NCBI GenBank assembly: GCA_964387685.1
Contig: CAYLXK010000028.1
Location: 1-64,000 of the forward strand
Reading direction: 5' to 3'
DNA from: Bryobacter sp964387685
GTDB taxonomy: Bacteria > Acidobacteriota > Terriglobia > Bryobacterales > Bryobacteraceae
Length of the DNA stretch: 64,000 nt
Shown here: positions 25,931-33,451 of the stretch, piece by piece
Position numbering within the stretch: position 1 is the stretch's first letter
Layout: every line of letters begins with the position of its first letter
Notes under the pieces: model-generated
Seen by the model: only the letters and a program-made list of their open reading frames with translations
Told to the model about the DNA's origin: nothing
The model's database searches: none
Translations under genes and position numbers: made by a program

Positions 25931-27439
25931 ATGACCCTGAAACGGACCATCCTTACTCTCGTAGCTGCTAGCACGGTCCTCACCACCGGAGTCTGCCTCG
26001 TCTCCGAATATCGCTTGGCTGACCAGCAGGGCGCCAAAGCGCTGCGCGACGTTATGCGCACCATGATCGATTCTGCGGAAAACGCCCGCCAGGCCACGGC
26101 CAGCCTCCGCCAAGCGGAAGCCTTCGACGACGCGAAGCTCCTGGCCCAAGCCAAAAACCATGCCTCCTTCCGCGACAGCAAGCTGTACCAGACGGTCCCG
26201 GTTGTGGCCGCCTGGCAGTCCATTCGCACTCTCTCCGAAAAAGAAGGCTTTGCGTTCCGCGTTCCCGCCCACCAGCCCCGCGATCCCCGCAATACCCCAA
26301 CAGATGCGGAATCCGCCATCCTGAATTGGCTCGAATCCAACCCGGGGAAAGACTACTTCCTCGTCGATCCGCAACACAATGAGGCCGTTTACGCCCGCTC
26401 CGTCGTTCTCTCCCAGGACTGCCTCATCTGCCACGGCAATCCCTCCACCTCCAAGTCCGGCGACGGCAAGGACCCGCTGGGCTTCCCCATGGAAAACTGG
26501 AAAGCCGGAGACCGCCATGGCGCCTTCGTCTTACGCGGCAGCACGGCGTCACTCTCAGCGGTCAAATCCAAGGCCATGACCGAAAGCTCGCTCTGGTTGC
26601 TGGCCGCGGCCGTCCTTGTCGGCCTCACTTTGTTGATGGTTTGGCGTCCGCTCAAGAAAACCCTCGATACCAGCGTTGCTGGCATCGACGAGGAAAGCGA
26701 AAACCTCGAAAACGCCGTCTCGCGTGTCGCCGGCCAAAGCAATTCCCTGGCCTCCATCAGCTCGCAACAGATGGCTGCCTTTGAAGAAACCTCCGCCGCG
26801 ATGGAGCAAATCCGCAGCGTCGCCCGCGCCAATCTCGATGGCTCCCAACGCGCCAGCCAGGCCATTACCGCCTGCGCCCGGGATTCCCGCCAGGCCGCCC
26901 AAACCCTCGATGGCATGAACGCCGCCATGACTTCCATCCGCGAATCCAACGGCCGCATCGGCAAAATCATCCGCCTCATGGACGAAATTGCCTTCCAAAC
27001 CAATATCCTCGCTCTCAATGCCGCTATTGAGGCAGCCCGCGCCGGAGAGGCCGGCTTGGGCTTCTCTGTCGTCGCCAACGAGGTCCGCAGCCTCGCCCAC
27101 CGCAGCGCCGATGCCGCCAAAGAAATTGAAACCATCATTGCCGAATCCGTCGAACGCACCGGCAATGCCGATTTGGCCGTCGATCAGGTCACCTCCTCTA
27201 TCCGCACCATGAACAAAGAAGTCGAAGGCCTCGCCGCCACTTTGGCCGAGGTCCAGGCCGCCAGCCAGGAACAGTTCAAAGGCATCGACGATGTCAACGG
27301 CTCCATGTCGCGCATCAACCAGCTCACCGTTACCGTCTCCTCTACCGCGGACGAAGGCCGCCAGGAATCCGTTCGCCTCGCCGGTCAGGTTGACGCACTA
27401 CGTCAGGCCGCCCGTACCCTAACCACCCTGATGGATTAG
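25931..27439 (+). CDS. Methyl-accepting chemotaxis protein with c-type haem sensor (DUF3365/Tll0287-like)
   Basis: The 502-residue chemoreceptor has an N-terminal membrane helix and a periplasmic domain of about 190 residues. It bears a single haem c motif Cys164-Leu-Ile-Cys167-His168, followed by DPLGFPMENWKAGDRHGAFV. This matches DUF3365/Tll0287-like sensors. A second membrane helix lies near 219-238. The cytoplasmic signalling hairpin is intact (DEIAFQTNILALNAAIEAARAGEAG then FSVVANEVRSLAHRSA). No HAMP domain is evident, and the C-terminus ends AARTLTTLMD without a CheR/CheB pentapeptide. Haem suggests redox or gas sensing. No che genes lie nearby. Confidence 0.9.
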   Translation: MTLKRTILTLVAASTVLTTGVCLVSEYRLADQQGAKALRDVMRTMIDSAENARQATASLRQAEAFDDAKLLAQAKNHASFRDSKLYQTVPVVAAWQSIRTLSEKEGFAFRVPAHQPRDPRNTPTDAESAILNWLESNPGKDYFLVDPQHNEAVYARSVVLSQDCLICHGNPSTSKSGDGKDPLGFPMENWKAGDRHGAFVLRGSTASLSAVKSKAMTESSLWLLAAAVLVGLTLLMVWRPLKKTLDTSVAGIDEESENLENAVSRVAGQSNSLASISSQQMAAFEETSAAMEQIRSVARANLDGSQRASQAITACARDSRQAAQTLDGMNAAMTSIRESNGRIGKIIRLMDEIAFQTNILALNAAIEAARAGEAGLGFSVVANEVRSLAHRSADAAKEIETIIAESVERTGNADLAVDQVTSSIRTMNKEVEGLAATLAEVQAASQEQFKGIDDVNGSMSRINQLTVTVSSTADEGRQESVRLAGQVDALRQAARTLTTLMD

Positions 27440-27485
27440 GATCTTTAGCTACACCCCTAGAAGCTCCACCCCAAGAAGCTAACCT

Positions 27486-27514
27486 GAGAAGGCGCCCTCT
27501 CCCCGCGCCTTCTC
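27486..27514. promoter_or_regulatory. Perfect hairpin directly before the DUF58 start
   Basis: GAGAAGGCGC (27486-27495) and GCGCCTTCTC (27505-27514) form a 10-base perfect stem with a nine-base pyrimidine loop. The stem ends three bases before the ATG at 27518 and no T-run follows. It could end the chemoreceptor transcript or cover the ribosome-binding region of the DUF58 gene, which has no Shine-Dalgarno sequence of its own. Confidence 0.5.
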
Positions 27515-27517
27515 ACC

Positions 27518-28576
27518 ATGAATCTCCTCCTGCGCTTGCGGCAACGCGTAGCCCAAGGCATCCGCCACCGCGTCACTCTCCTCGGTGCCATGATCCTCTC
27601 CTTGCTCTTTGCCTCTGGCATGCTCGCCTTTACCACGTCGCAAAATGCCTTCTTCCTCCTCTTTAGCCTTCTCCTCGCCGCCCTCCTCGTTTCCAGCTTC
27701 GTTAACCGTCTGATGCTGGCCGAACTTTCCGCGGAACTGCGCTTCCCCTCCCACCCCATGGCCGCTACCCAGCTCGACGCCCAACTCGTCCTACGCAACC
27801 ATAAGTCCGCTCTCACCAGCTTTGCCCTCGAAATCGAAATCCCTTCCTACCCCCGCATCTTTCTCCCCGCTATCCCTCCCAATTCTCAAGTAGCCTCGCC
27901 CCTGCCCCTTCACTTCCCCCGCCGCGGTTGGGCGCCCCCTCTTGAAATGAGCCTTTACACCCGTTTTCCTTTTGGCTTTTCCATTCGCCGTACTCGCCTG
28001 CGCGTCCCCCTTCCCGCTCCCCTTTACCCCTCCATTGAGCCCGCCCCCGGACAGGAAGAAATCCTCGATTCGCTCTTGCGCCAGTTGCGCCGCGATAGCT
28101 TCTCCGGCGCCGAGGAATTCAGCCATCTCCGCGAATATGCCCACGGCGATCCCGCCCGCCTGATTGCCTGGGCCCCCAGTGCTCGTATGCCCGATTTCCG
28201 CCATCCCCTCCTCCGGGTCTCCTTCGCCGAATCGGGCACCCGCCTCCGCCTCGTTCTCGACCTTGCCACGCCCTTTTTTGAAGAAGCCGTGCAACTCGCC
28301 GCCTTCCTCGTCTGGCAGCTCCACTTCAAGAACCTCGCTTTTGTTTTTTCCGCCGCTTCCCAGGATTTCGCCGTCTCTAGCGCCTCCGATGCCTATACTG
28401 TTCTTAAGCATCTGGCGCTGGTCGATCCGCTGCCCGGGGCCTCCATCCCTCAATATGCGTCTGCGTTCCTACTTAGCTATCGCCCCGGTTTCCTTCCTCC
28501 TCCCGTCCCTCCTGTGCCCCCAAACGCCCACCCCTCCCTCTCCTCCCCCGCTGAAAACCACGCTCACCGTCTTTGA
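27518..28576 (+). CDS. DUF58 domain membrane protein
   Basis: The 352-residue protein has two N-terminal membrane segments (about residues 20-60) and a DUF58 region: LHFPRRGWAPPLEMSLYTRFPFGFS near 135-160, then GAEEFSHLREYAHGDPARLIAW near 195-216. In other bacteria DUF58 proteins sit beside MoxR AAA ATPases and von Willebrand proteins, but neither partner is here. The C-terminal 40 residues are Pro-rich and are encoded in DNA that also starts the downstream TonB-dependent receptor (122-base overlap), so that tail may be poorly constrained. A hairpin lies just before the start codon. Confidence 0.8.
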   Translation: MNLLLRLRQRVAQGIRHRVTLLGAMILSLLFASGMLAFTTSQNAFFLLFSLLLAALLVSSFVNRLMLAELSAELRFPSHPMAATQLDAQLVLRNHKSALTSFALEIEIPSYPRIFLPAIPPNSQVASPLPLHFPRRGWAPPLEMSLYTRFPFGFSIRRTRLRVPLPAPLYPSIEPAPGQEEILDSLLRQLRRDSFSGAEEFSHLREYAHGDPARLIAWAPSARMPDFRHPLLRVSFAESGTRLRLVLDLATPFFEEAVQLAAFLVWQLHFKNLAFVFSAASQDFAVSSASDAYTVLKHLALVDPLPGASIPQYASAFLLSYRPGFLPPPVPPVPPNAHPSLSSPAENHAHRL

Positions 28577-30371
28577 GCGCATCGAGCAGGAATCCCCCGC
28601 CGCCCTCACTTCCCTCTCCAAGCTCGACCTCGAAAAAACTCCCGGCGTCAATCTTGACGACCGCCTTCGCATGGTCCCTGGCTTCTCCCTCTTTCGCCGT
28701 AACTCCAGCCTCGTCGCCAATCCCACCACCCAAGGCGTCTCCCTGCGCGGCGTCGGTTCCACAGGCGCCAGCCGCACCCTCGTCCTTTGGGATGGCGTTC
28801 CCTTGAACGACCCCTTCGGCGGCTGGATCTACTGGACGCGCGTCCCCGCCGAAGAGGTCGATCGCGCCGAAGTCTCCCGCGGTTCCACCACCAGCCTCTT
28901 TGGCGATCGCACCCTCTCCGGCAGCGTCTCGCTCTTTACCCGCCCCGCCGCTCCCCTGCGCCTCAGTCTCGGCCTCGAAGGCGGCAACCGCGGCACCTGG
29001 CAGCCCACCGCCGGGTTTTCCCACGTCGTGCGCAACCTCGGCATCTCCGGTTTCTTCCGCGCCTTTGATACCGATGGCTACCTCATTGTGCCCTCCGAAC
29101 GCGCCGGCCGCATCGACACTCCCGCTGGCGTCCGCTTTGCCGCAGGCGCCGTTAAGCTCGACTACTCCACCACCGCCGAACGCATCAGCCTCAAGCTCGA
29201 CGTCCTGGCCGAGGAACGTGCCAACGGTACCCCTCTCCAAACCAACTCCACCTCCCTCGGCACCCTCGGTGCCAACTACTCCCGCGACTTCGGTACGCTC
29301 AACCTCGGCATCCTCGGCTACCACTCCCGTCAGCAATACCACCAGTCTTTCTCGGCCCTCGCCGCCGATCGCAATTCAGAACGCCTCACCAGTTTCCAAA
29401 GCGTCCCCTCCACCGCCTTCGGCGGCGGCGCCTTCCTCCAAGGGCGCCCCGGGCGCCTGAAGTTCACGGCCGGGGCCGACGCCCAAAGCGTCGACGGTAC
29501 CAGCACCGAAACCGTCGTTCCGGCTGGCCTCCGCATCGGCGGCGGCACCCAGAATCAGGGTGGCCTCTTCGGCCAGGGCGATCTCACCTTCGGCCGCCTG
29601 CAACTCTTCTTCGGCTCCCGCGGCCAGTTTGCCGGCCGCGCCGGCGATTTCTATTCCCCCAGCGGCGGCTTTGCCGTCGGCCTCGGCCGCTGGCGCCTCC
29701 GCGGCTCGGCCTATCGCGCCTTCCGCGCCCCCACCCTCAACGAACTCTTTCGCGAGTTCCGCGCCGGCAATGCCACCACCCAGGCCAACCCCGATCTGCG
29801 CAGCGAAAAACTCTGGGCCGCCGAATCCGGCGTCGATTACCGCAGCGAATCCTACACGCTCCGCCTCGGCGGCTATTACAACGAGGTCAGCGATCTCATC
29901 ACCAACGTCACCCTCCTCAATTCCCCCGCCGCCATCGTCCGCCAACGCCGCAACGCCGCCGCGGCCACCGTCCGCGGTCTCGAAGCCGACTTTGAGAAAC
30001 GCTATCAGCAACTCCGCTTCGAAATGTCTTACCTCCTGGCCGATTCTCGCTTCTCCACCCGAGAACGCCTTCCCCAGGTCCCCAAACACCAAGGAACCGC
30101 TCAACTCACCTGGTACCGCCCCTCCACCCTCCTCACCCTTGGCCTCCGCACCAGCGGCCTCCAGTTCGAAGACGACCGCAACACCCAGCTCTTGCCCGGT
30201 TTCGCTCTCCTCCAACTCTCCGCCCGCCAAAAGTTGTTTAAAGACCTCAATCTAACCCTCAACGTCGAAAATCTGGCGAATCGGCGCATTCTCACCGGTT
30301 TTACCCCCTTCCCCCAGACCGGAGCCCCCATTCTCTTCCGGATTGGCATACGCTACGAAGGCCTCCTGTAA
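28455..30371 (+). CDS. TonB-dependent outer-membrane receptor
   Basis: The 638-residue protein has a signal peptide (MRLRSYLAIAPVSFLLPSLLCP), a plug domain (LDDRLRMVPGFSLFRRNS, GVSLRGVGSTGASRTLVLWDGVPLNDPFGG, VDRAEVSRGSTTSLFGDRTLSGSV) and a 22-strand-type barrel rich in aromatic beta segments. It ends in NVENLANRRILTGFTPFPQTGAPILFRIGIRYEGLL. Such receptors import siderophores, cobalamin or glycans using TonB energy. No obvious TonB box is seen. The ATG at 28455 gives the proper signal sequence and lies inside the DUF58 gene in another frame. The substrate is unknown. Confidence 0.9.
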   Translation: MRLRSYLAIAPVSFLLPSLLCPQTPTPPSPPPLKTTLTVFERIEQESPAALTSLSKLDLEKTPGVNLDDRLRMVPGFSLFRRNSSLVANPTTQGVSLRGVGSTGASRTLVLWDGVPLNDPFGGWIYWTRVPAEEVDRAEVSRGSTTSLFGDRTLSGSVSLFTRPAAPLRLSLGLEGGNRGTWQPTAGFSHVVRNLGISGFFRAFDTDGYLIVPSERAGRIDTPAGVRFAAGAVKLDYSTTAERISLKLDVLAEERANGTPLQTNSTSLGTLGANYSRDFGTLNLGILGYHSRQQYHQSFSALAADRNSERLTSFQSVPSTAFGGGAFLQGRPGRLKFTAGADAQSVDGTSTETVVPAGLRIGGGTQNQGGLFGQGDLTFGRLQLFFGSRGQFAGRAGDFYSPSGGFAVGLGRWRLRGSAYRAFRAPTLNELFREFRAGNATTQANPDLRSEKLWAAESGVDYRSESYTLRLGGYYNEVSDLITNVTLLNSPAAIVRQRRNAAAATVRGLEADFEKRYQQLRFEMSYLLADSRFSTRERLPQVPKHQGTAQLTWYRPSTLLTLGLRTSGLQFEDDRNTQLLPGFALLQLSARQKLFKDLNLTLNVENLANRRILTGFTPFPQTGAPILFRIGIRYEGLL

Positions 30372-30400
30372 CGCGGGGGGCTCCGCCATCGCCTGTCTTC

Positions 30401-31000
30401 ATGAACGTTGATCCGCAGATCGTTGAACGTGCCCGCTCCGGCGACGCAGTGGCTTTCAACGACTTGGTGGCTGCCTGTCGTAAACGGGTAATGTCCATTG
30501 TCGGCCGTCTGATCGGCCGGCCGGAAGACGTCGAAGATGTAGCCCAGGACGTATTCCTGCGCTTGTATTACTCCTTGGGCCAGTTGTCCAGCCCTGAGAT
30601 GTTTGATAGATGGTTGTATCGCTTAACGGTGAACGCCGCCTACGATTACATGCGCAAGTCCAAGCGCCGTAAAGAAAGCCGCATGGCAGACTTGAGCGAA
30701 GCGCAGGTAATCTTGGCCGACGCCAGCGCTGGAGAGCGAATTGGCAAGACGGAGGAGCAGCGCTCCACCATGCGCGATTTCGTGCAGTGGCTCCTGGATG
30801 GGGTCAGTGAACAGGATCGCATCTTGCTATTGTTGAAAGAAGTTGAAGGCCTTTCGATCAAAGAGTTGGAGCAGATTTACGGCGCCAACGAGAGCGCCCT
30901 CAAAGTTCGGTTATTCCGGGCCCGGCAGCGTGTTTTGAAGGCTTTTGAAAAGTCGCAATCCAAGCTGGATGCGAAGAAAAACGACCGAGAGGAAAGTTAG
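30401..31000 (+). CDS. ECF sigma factor (RpoE-like)
   Basis: The 199-residue protein is an extracytoplasmic-function sigma-70 factor. Region 2 reads RPEDVEDVAQDVFLRLYYSL and MFDRWLYRLTVNAAYDYMRKSKRRKES; region 4 reads ILLLLKEVEGLSIKELEQIYGANESALKVRLFRARQRVLKAF. The end is Lys-rich. Two small membrane-anchored proteins follow with gaps of two bases and minus one base, so the set is probably a sigma/anti-sigma/sensor operon responding to envelope stress. The start is a clear ATG 29 bases after the TonB receptor gene. Confidence 0.93.
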   Translation: MNVDPQIVERARSGDAVAFNDLVAACRKRVMSIVGRLIGRPEDVEDVAQDVFLRLYYSLGQLSSPEMFDRWLYRLTVNAAYDYMRKSKRRKESRMADLSEAQVILADASAGERIGKTEEQRSTMRDFVQWLLDGVSEQDRILLLLKEVEGLSIKELEQIYGANESALKVRLFRARQRVLKAFEKSQSKLDAKKNDREES

Positions 31001-31002
31001 CA

Positions 31003-31347
31003 GTGACGAACGACCAAAAACTGGACATCTTGTTCGCGCAGTACCGGGAGAGCTGTCCGGATTCCGCAGGCGACGCCAATTTCATGCCCGCCCTTTGGCA
31101 GCGTATCGATGCGCGCCGCAAGTCCGAACTGTGGCTTTTCCGCTTCGCCAACTTCTTCGCCGCCGCCGCCGCCATGGTGGCCTTGGTGACCGGTTTGCTC
31201 TTCTACCAGGCCCCCGGGCCGCTTCCCCAACGCGCCTACATCGAAAAATTGACCGACGAGATCTCCGAGGATTATTTCCTCGAATCCACCTACTCCGCCA
31301 AGTATGCTCCCGTGAAGTACTCCGTCCAGGAGGAAGGCCCCCGCTAA
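31003..31347 (+). CDS. Small membrane protein, putative anti-sigma factor
   Basis: The 114-residue product has a soluble N-terminal half (DQKLDILFAQYRESCPDSAGDANFMPALWQRIDARRKSE), one membrane helix (about residues 45-67, FRFANFFAAAAAMVALVTGLLFY) and a 45-residue outer part. The layout and its place two bases after an ECF sigma gene fit a membrane anti-sigma factor. It lacks the zinc-binding HxxxCxxC motif of the common type. Translation starts at GTG. The role is inferred from context only. Confidence 0.65.
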   Translation: MTNDQKLDILFAQYRESCPDSAGDANFMPALWQRIDARRKSELWLFRFANFFAAAAAMVALVTGLLFYQAPGPLPQRAYIEKLTDEISEDYFLESTYSAKYAPVKYSVQEEGPR

Positions 31348-31754
31348 TGCAGGTCTCCGGCGGCAAGGTGGCGCTCTATTTGACGTTGATTTTCGGCGGC
31401 GGCGTAGCCTCCGGCTATTTTGGCCACAAGCTCTACTCCGCCTCTGCCGTCAGCGCTGCCCCCATCAATGCCCGCAACAACGACGACTGGCGCAAGCGCT
31501 ATGTCGATTCCATGCGCCTCCGCCTCTCCATGAGCCCCGAGCAGATCAAGACCCTTGACGATATCCTCGACGACACCCGCGTCGAATATCGCCTCCTGCG
31601 CCAACGCTACAAGCCCGAAATGGACAAGATTCACTCGGGCCAAGTTGAGCGCATCAAGAAAATTCTCAAGCCTGAGCAGCGCCCGGAGTTCGACAAGATG
31701 GAGCTCGAACGGGCCGAGAAAATGAAAGCCCGCGAATCCGGCCCCGGCCTCTAG
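31347..31754 (+). CDS. CpxP/Spy-like periplasmic protein with N-terminal anchor
   Basis: The 135-residue protein has an N-terminal membrane helix (VALYLTLIFGGGVASGYFGHKLY). A helical, charged periplasmic part follows: RYVDSMRLRLSMSPEQIKTLDDILDDTRVEYRLLRQRY, then VERIKKILKPEQRPEFDKMELERAEKM. This resembles the CpxP/Spy/heavy-metal-sensor family, in which LTxxQ-type helices bind unfolded proteins or metals. Its ATG overlaps the stop of the putative anti-sigma gene (TAATG), so it is probably part of the same sensing unit. Confidence 0.7.
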   Translation: MQVSGGKVALYLTLIFGGGVASGYFGHKLYSASAVSAAPINARNNDDWRKRYVDSMRLRLSMSPEQIKTLDDILDDTRVEYRLLRQRYKPEMDKIHSGQVERIKKILKPEQRPEFDKMELERAEKMKARESGPGL

Positions 31755-31773
31755 TCTCCCTTCCTCTTCCCCC

Positions 31774-31802
31774 TTGCATCGTTGTTTCCGGATTGCTATC
31801 CT
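31774..31802 (+). promoter_or_regulatory. Putative promoter before the SnoaL-like gene
   Basis: TTGCAT (31774-31779) and TATCCT (31797-31802) are separated by 17 bases, and the ATG follows nine bases after the TATCCT, so the transcript would be nearly leaderless. The match to the sigma-70 consensus is partial. Confidence 0.35.
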
Positions 31803-31811
31803 TCCGGGTCT

Positions 31812-32267
31812 ATGAAGCTCCGCATCTTCTTAGTCGTCCTGTCCCTCTTTAGTGCCGCCGACCTCTTGCCCGCCGCCGACCTCGCCGCCGAAGAAGCGCG
31901 TATCCGCGCTCTCATCGCCAAACCCGAGTCGATCCAGTACACCGAAGACCACATCCACTGGAGCGGAGCTTATAAGCGCCCTAACGTCGGCGGGCGGCGG
32001 GCGGAAAGCTTCCCCAACGCCGCTCTCGGCGAGCGCAAGAACCAAAAGAACGCCTATCAGGTGGAACGCCTCGAACTCGCCTCCTCCGGCGATATGGCCT
32101 ACGAGTACTCCGTCGGAAAGCTCGACTTCGACGCGCCCTCCCGTGGGCATGTCTCCCATGAGACCGGTGTCCTCCGTGTCTGGAAAAAGATCGGCCCCGC
32201 ATGGAAAGTCGCCGCCGTCTTCATCCGGCCCCTCGATCTGCCCATCGGCGAAGCCCCCACCAAATAG
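31812..32267 (+). CDS. Secreted SnoaL/DUF4440-like protein
   Basis: The 151-residue product has a signal peptide (MKLRIFLVVLSLFSAADLLPAA). The rest resembles the NTF2/SnoaL-like (DUF4440) fold: EEARIRALIA near the start, then DMAYEYSVGKLDFDAPSRGHVSHETGVLRVWKKIGPAWKVAAVFIRP, which is the typical end of that fold. Members range from enzymes to ligand-binding proteins, so the function is unknown. A near-leaderless promoter precedes it and a strong hairpin terminator follows. Confidence 0.72.
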   Translation: MKLRIFLVVLSLFSAADLLPAADLAAEEARIRALIAKPESIQYTEDHIHWSGAYKRPNVGGRRAESFPNAALGERKNQKNAYQVERLELASSGDMAYEYSVGKLDFDAPSRGHVSHETGVLRVWKKIGPAWKVAAVFIRPLDLPIGEAPTK

Positions 32268-32285
32268 TCACACCCAAAAAATCAA

Positions 32286-32312
32286 AAGGCCACCGCTTCC
32301 GGTGGCCTTCCT
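32286..32312. terminator. Bidirectional intrinsic terminator
   Basis: AAGGCCACCG (32286-32295) and CGGTGGCCTT (32300-32309) form a 10-base stem with the tetraloop CTTC. It is flanked by A-rich bases on the left and T-rich bases on the right. It lies between the convergent SnoaL-like gene and rpmE and can serve both. Confidence 0.85.
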
Positions 32313-32332
32313 TTATAACTTAGCTTTGGCTT

Positions 32333-32602
32333 CTATTGGACCGCGTCGCCCGGCTTGGCCGCCGCTTTGCGCGCCGCCAATTGATCCTGCAGCATCTTAG
32401 ACTTCGCCGCCTTCTTCTGGAAGCGGTCCACACGGCCTTCGGTGTCCACCAGTTTCTGCTTACCGGTGAAGAACGGATGGCAGTTCGCGCAGATTTCCAC
32501 CCGCAACTCCTCGCCCTTCATCGTGCTCCGCGTTTGCCAATGCGCCCCGCAGGCGCACATAACTCTTACTTCGTGATAATTGGGATGAATTCCGGCCTGC
32601 AT
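32333..32602 (-). CDS. rpmE: 50S ribosomal protein L31 (zinc type)
   Basis: The 89-residue protein is L31 of the large ribosomal subunit. It starts MQAGIHPNYHEV and keeps all four zinc ligands of the C+ form: Cys16, Cys18, Cys38 and Cys41 (MCACG and ICANCHPFFTGKQK), followed by the conserved GRVDRFQKK. The C-terminal Ala/Lys/Gln tail of about 25 residues is longer than in E. coli. The ATG at 32602 is chosen over a GTG six bases upstream, since it matches the family start. Confidence 0.95.
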   Translation of the reverse strand: MQAGIHPNYHEVRVMCACGAHWQTRSTMKGEELRVEICANCHPFFTGKQKLVDTEGRVDRFQKKAAKSKMLQDQLAARKAAAKPGDAVQ

Positions 32603-32661
32603 TGCCACTTCTCGCTTTCTAAATCGCTTCTACCAGATTAACACGATCCGGTGAAAAACGG

Positions 32662-33420
32662 TTACTTCGGTCCCATCCGCAGCGCGCCGTCCAGCCGCAC
32701 CGTCTCGCCATTAAGCATCCTGTTTTGAATAACATGCATCGCAAGCTGCGCAAACTCCCCCGGCTGCCCCAACCGCGCCGGAAAGGGTACCGTCGCCGCC
32801 AGTTGTTTCATCGCATCCTCCGGCAATCCTGCCAGTAGCGGCGTCTCAAATAGCCCCGGCGCAATCGACACCACCCGCACACCCACCCGCGCAAATTCCC
32901 GCGCCAGCGGCAGCGTCATCGACGCCACCCCTCCCTTGGACGCCGCATAGGCCGCCTGCCCAATCTGCCCATCAAAGGCCGCCACGGAACTCGTTAACAC
33001 CATCACACCCCGCTCCCCATCCGGCGGCTGCGCCTCGTTATTAGCCATCATGGCCGCCCCTAGCCTCACCACGTTGAAAGTCCCGATTAGATTCACCTCG
33101 ATCACGCGCCGGAAGCGCTCCAGCTCCAGCGGCCCGTTCTTGCCCAGCGCCCGTTCCGCCGTCGCTATCCCTGCGCAGTGGATCAATATATCCAACCTCT
33201 CGGCTTCGTCTAGCGCCGCCAGCACATCCCCTTCATCCGTCACATCCGTCCGGCAGAACTGCGTCAACGCGCCCATTTCCTCGCTCAACTGCCGCCCTTT
33301 TGCTTCGTTCAAGTCGGCAATCACCACGTTGGCCTGCGCCGCCACCAGCGCCCGCACGCACGCCTCACCCAGCCCGGACGCCCCGCCCGTCACCAACGCG
33401 CTTTTTCCCGCGAGATTCAA
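32662..33420 (-). CDS. SDR dehydrogenase, 3-hydroxyacyl-CoA dehydrogenase type 2-like
   Basis: The 252-residue SDR has TGGASGLGEA near residue 11, HCAGIATA near 80, the catalytic Ser in VLTSSVAAFDG and YAASKGGVASMTLPLAREFA. The end PFPARLGQPGEFAQLAMHVIQNRMLNGETVRLDGA is typical of the HSD17B10/type-2 hydroxyacyl-CoA dehydrogenase branch, so fatty acyl or branched acyl-CoA oxidation is likely. It starts at TTG, with AGGGGG five bases upstream; that sequence lies in a duplicated 15-base unit that also carries the stop of trxB. Confidence 0.87.
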   Translation of the reverse strand: MNLAGKSALVTGGASGLGEACVRALVAAQANVVIADLNEAKGRQLSEEMGALTQFCRTDVTDEGDVLAALDEAERLDILIHCAGIATAERALGKNGPLELERFRRVIEVNLIGTFNVVRLGAAMMANNEAQPPDGERGVMVLTSSVAAFDGQIGQAAYAASKGGVASMTLPLAREFARVGVRVVSIAPGLFETPLLAGLPEDAMKQLAATVPFPARLGQPGEFAQLAMHVIQNRMLNGETVRLDGALRMGPK

Positions 33421-33421
33421 T

Positions 33422-33451
33422 CGTTCCCCCTAATGGCGTTCCCCCTAATGG
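33422..33451. repeat. Perfect 15-bp tandem duplication at the trxB-SDR junction
   Basis: CGTTCCCCCTAATGG occurs twice back to back (33422-33436 and 33437-33451). Read on the minus strand each copy holds a TAG and an AGGGGG. The upstream copy supplies the trxB stop and the downstream copy supplies the ribosome-binding site of the SDR gene. Confidence 0.9.
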
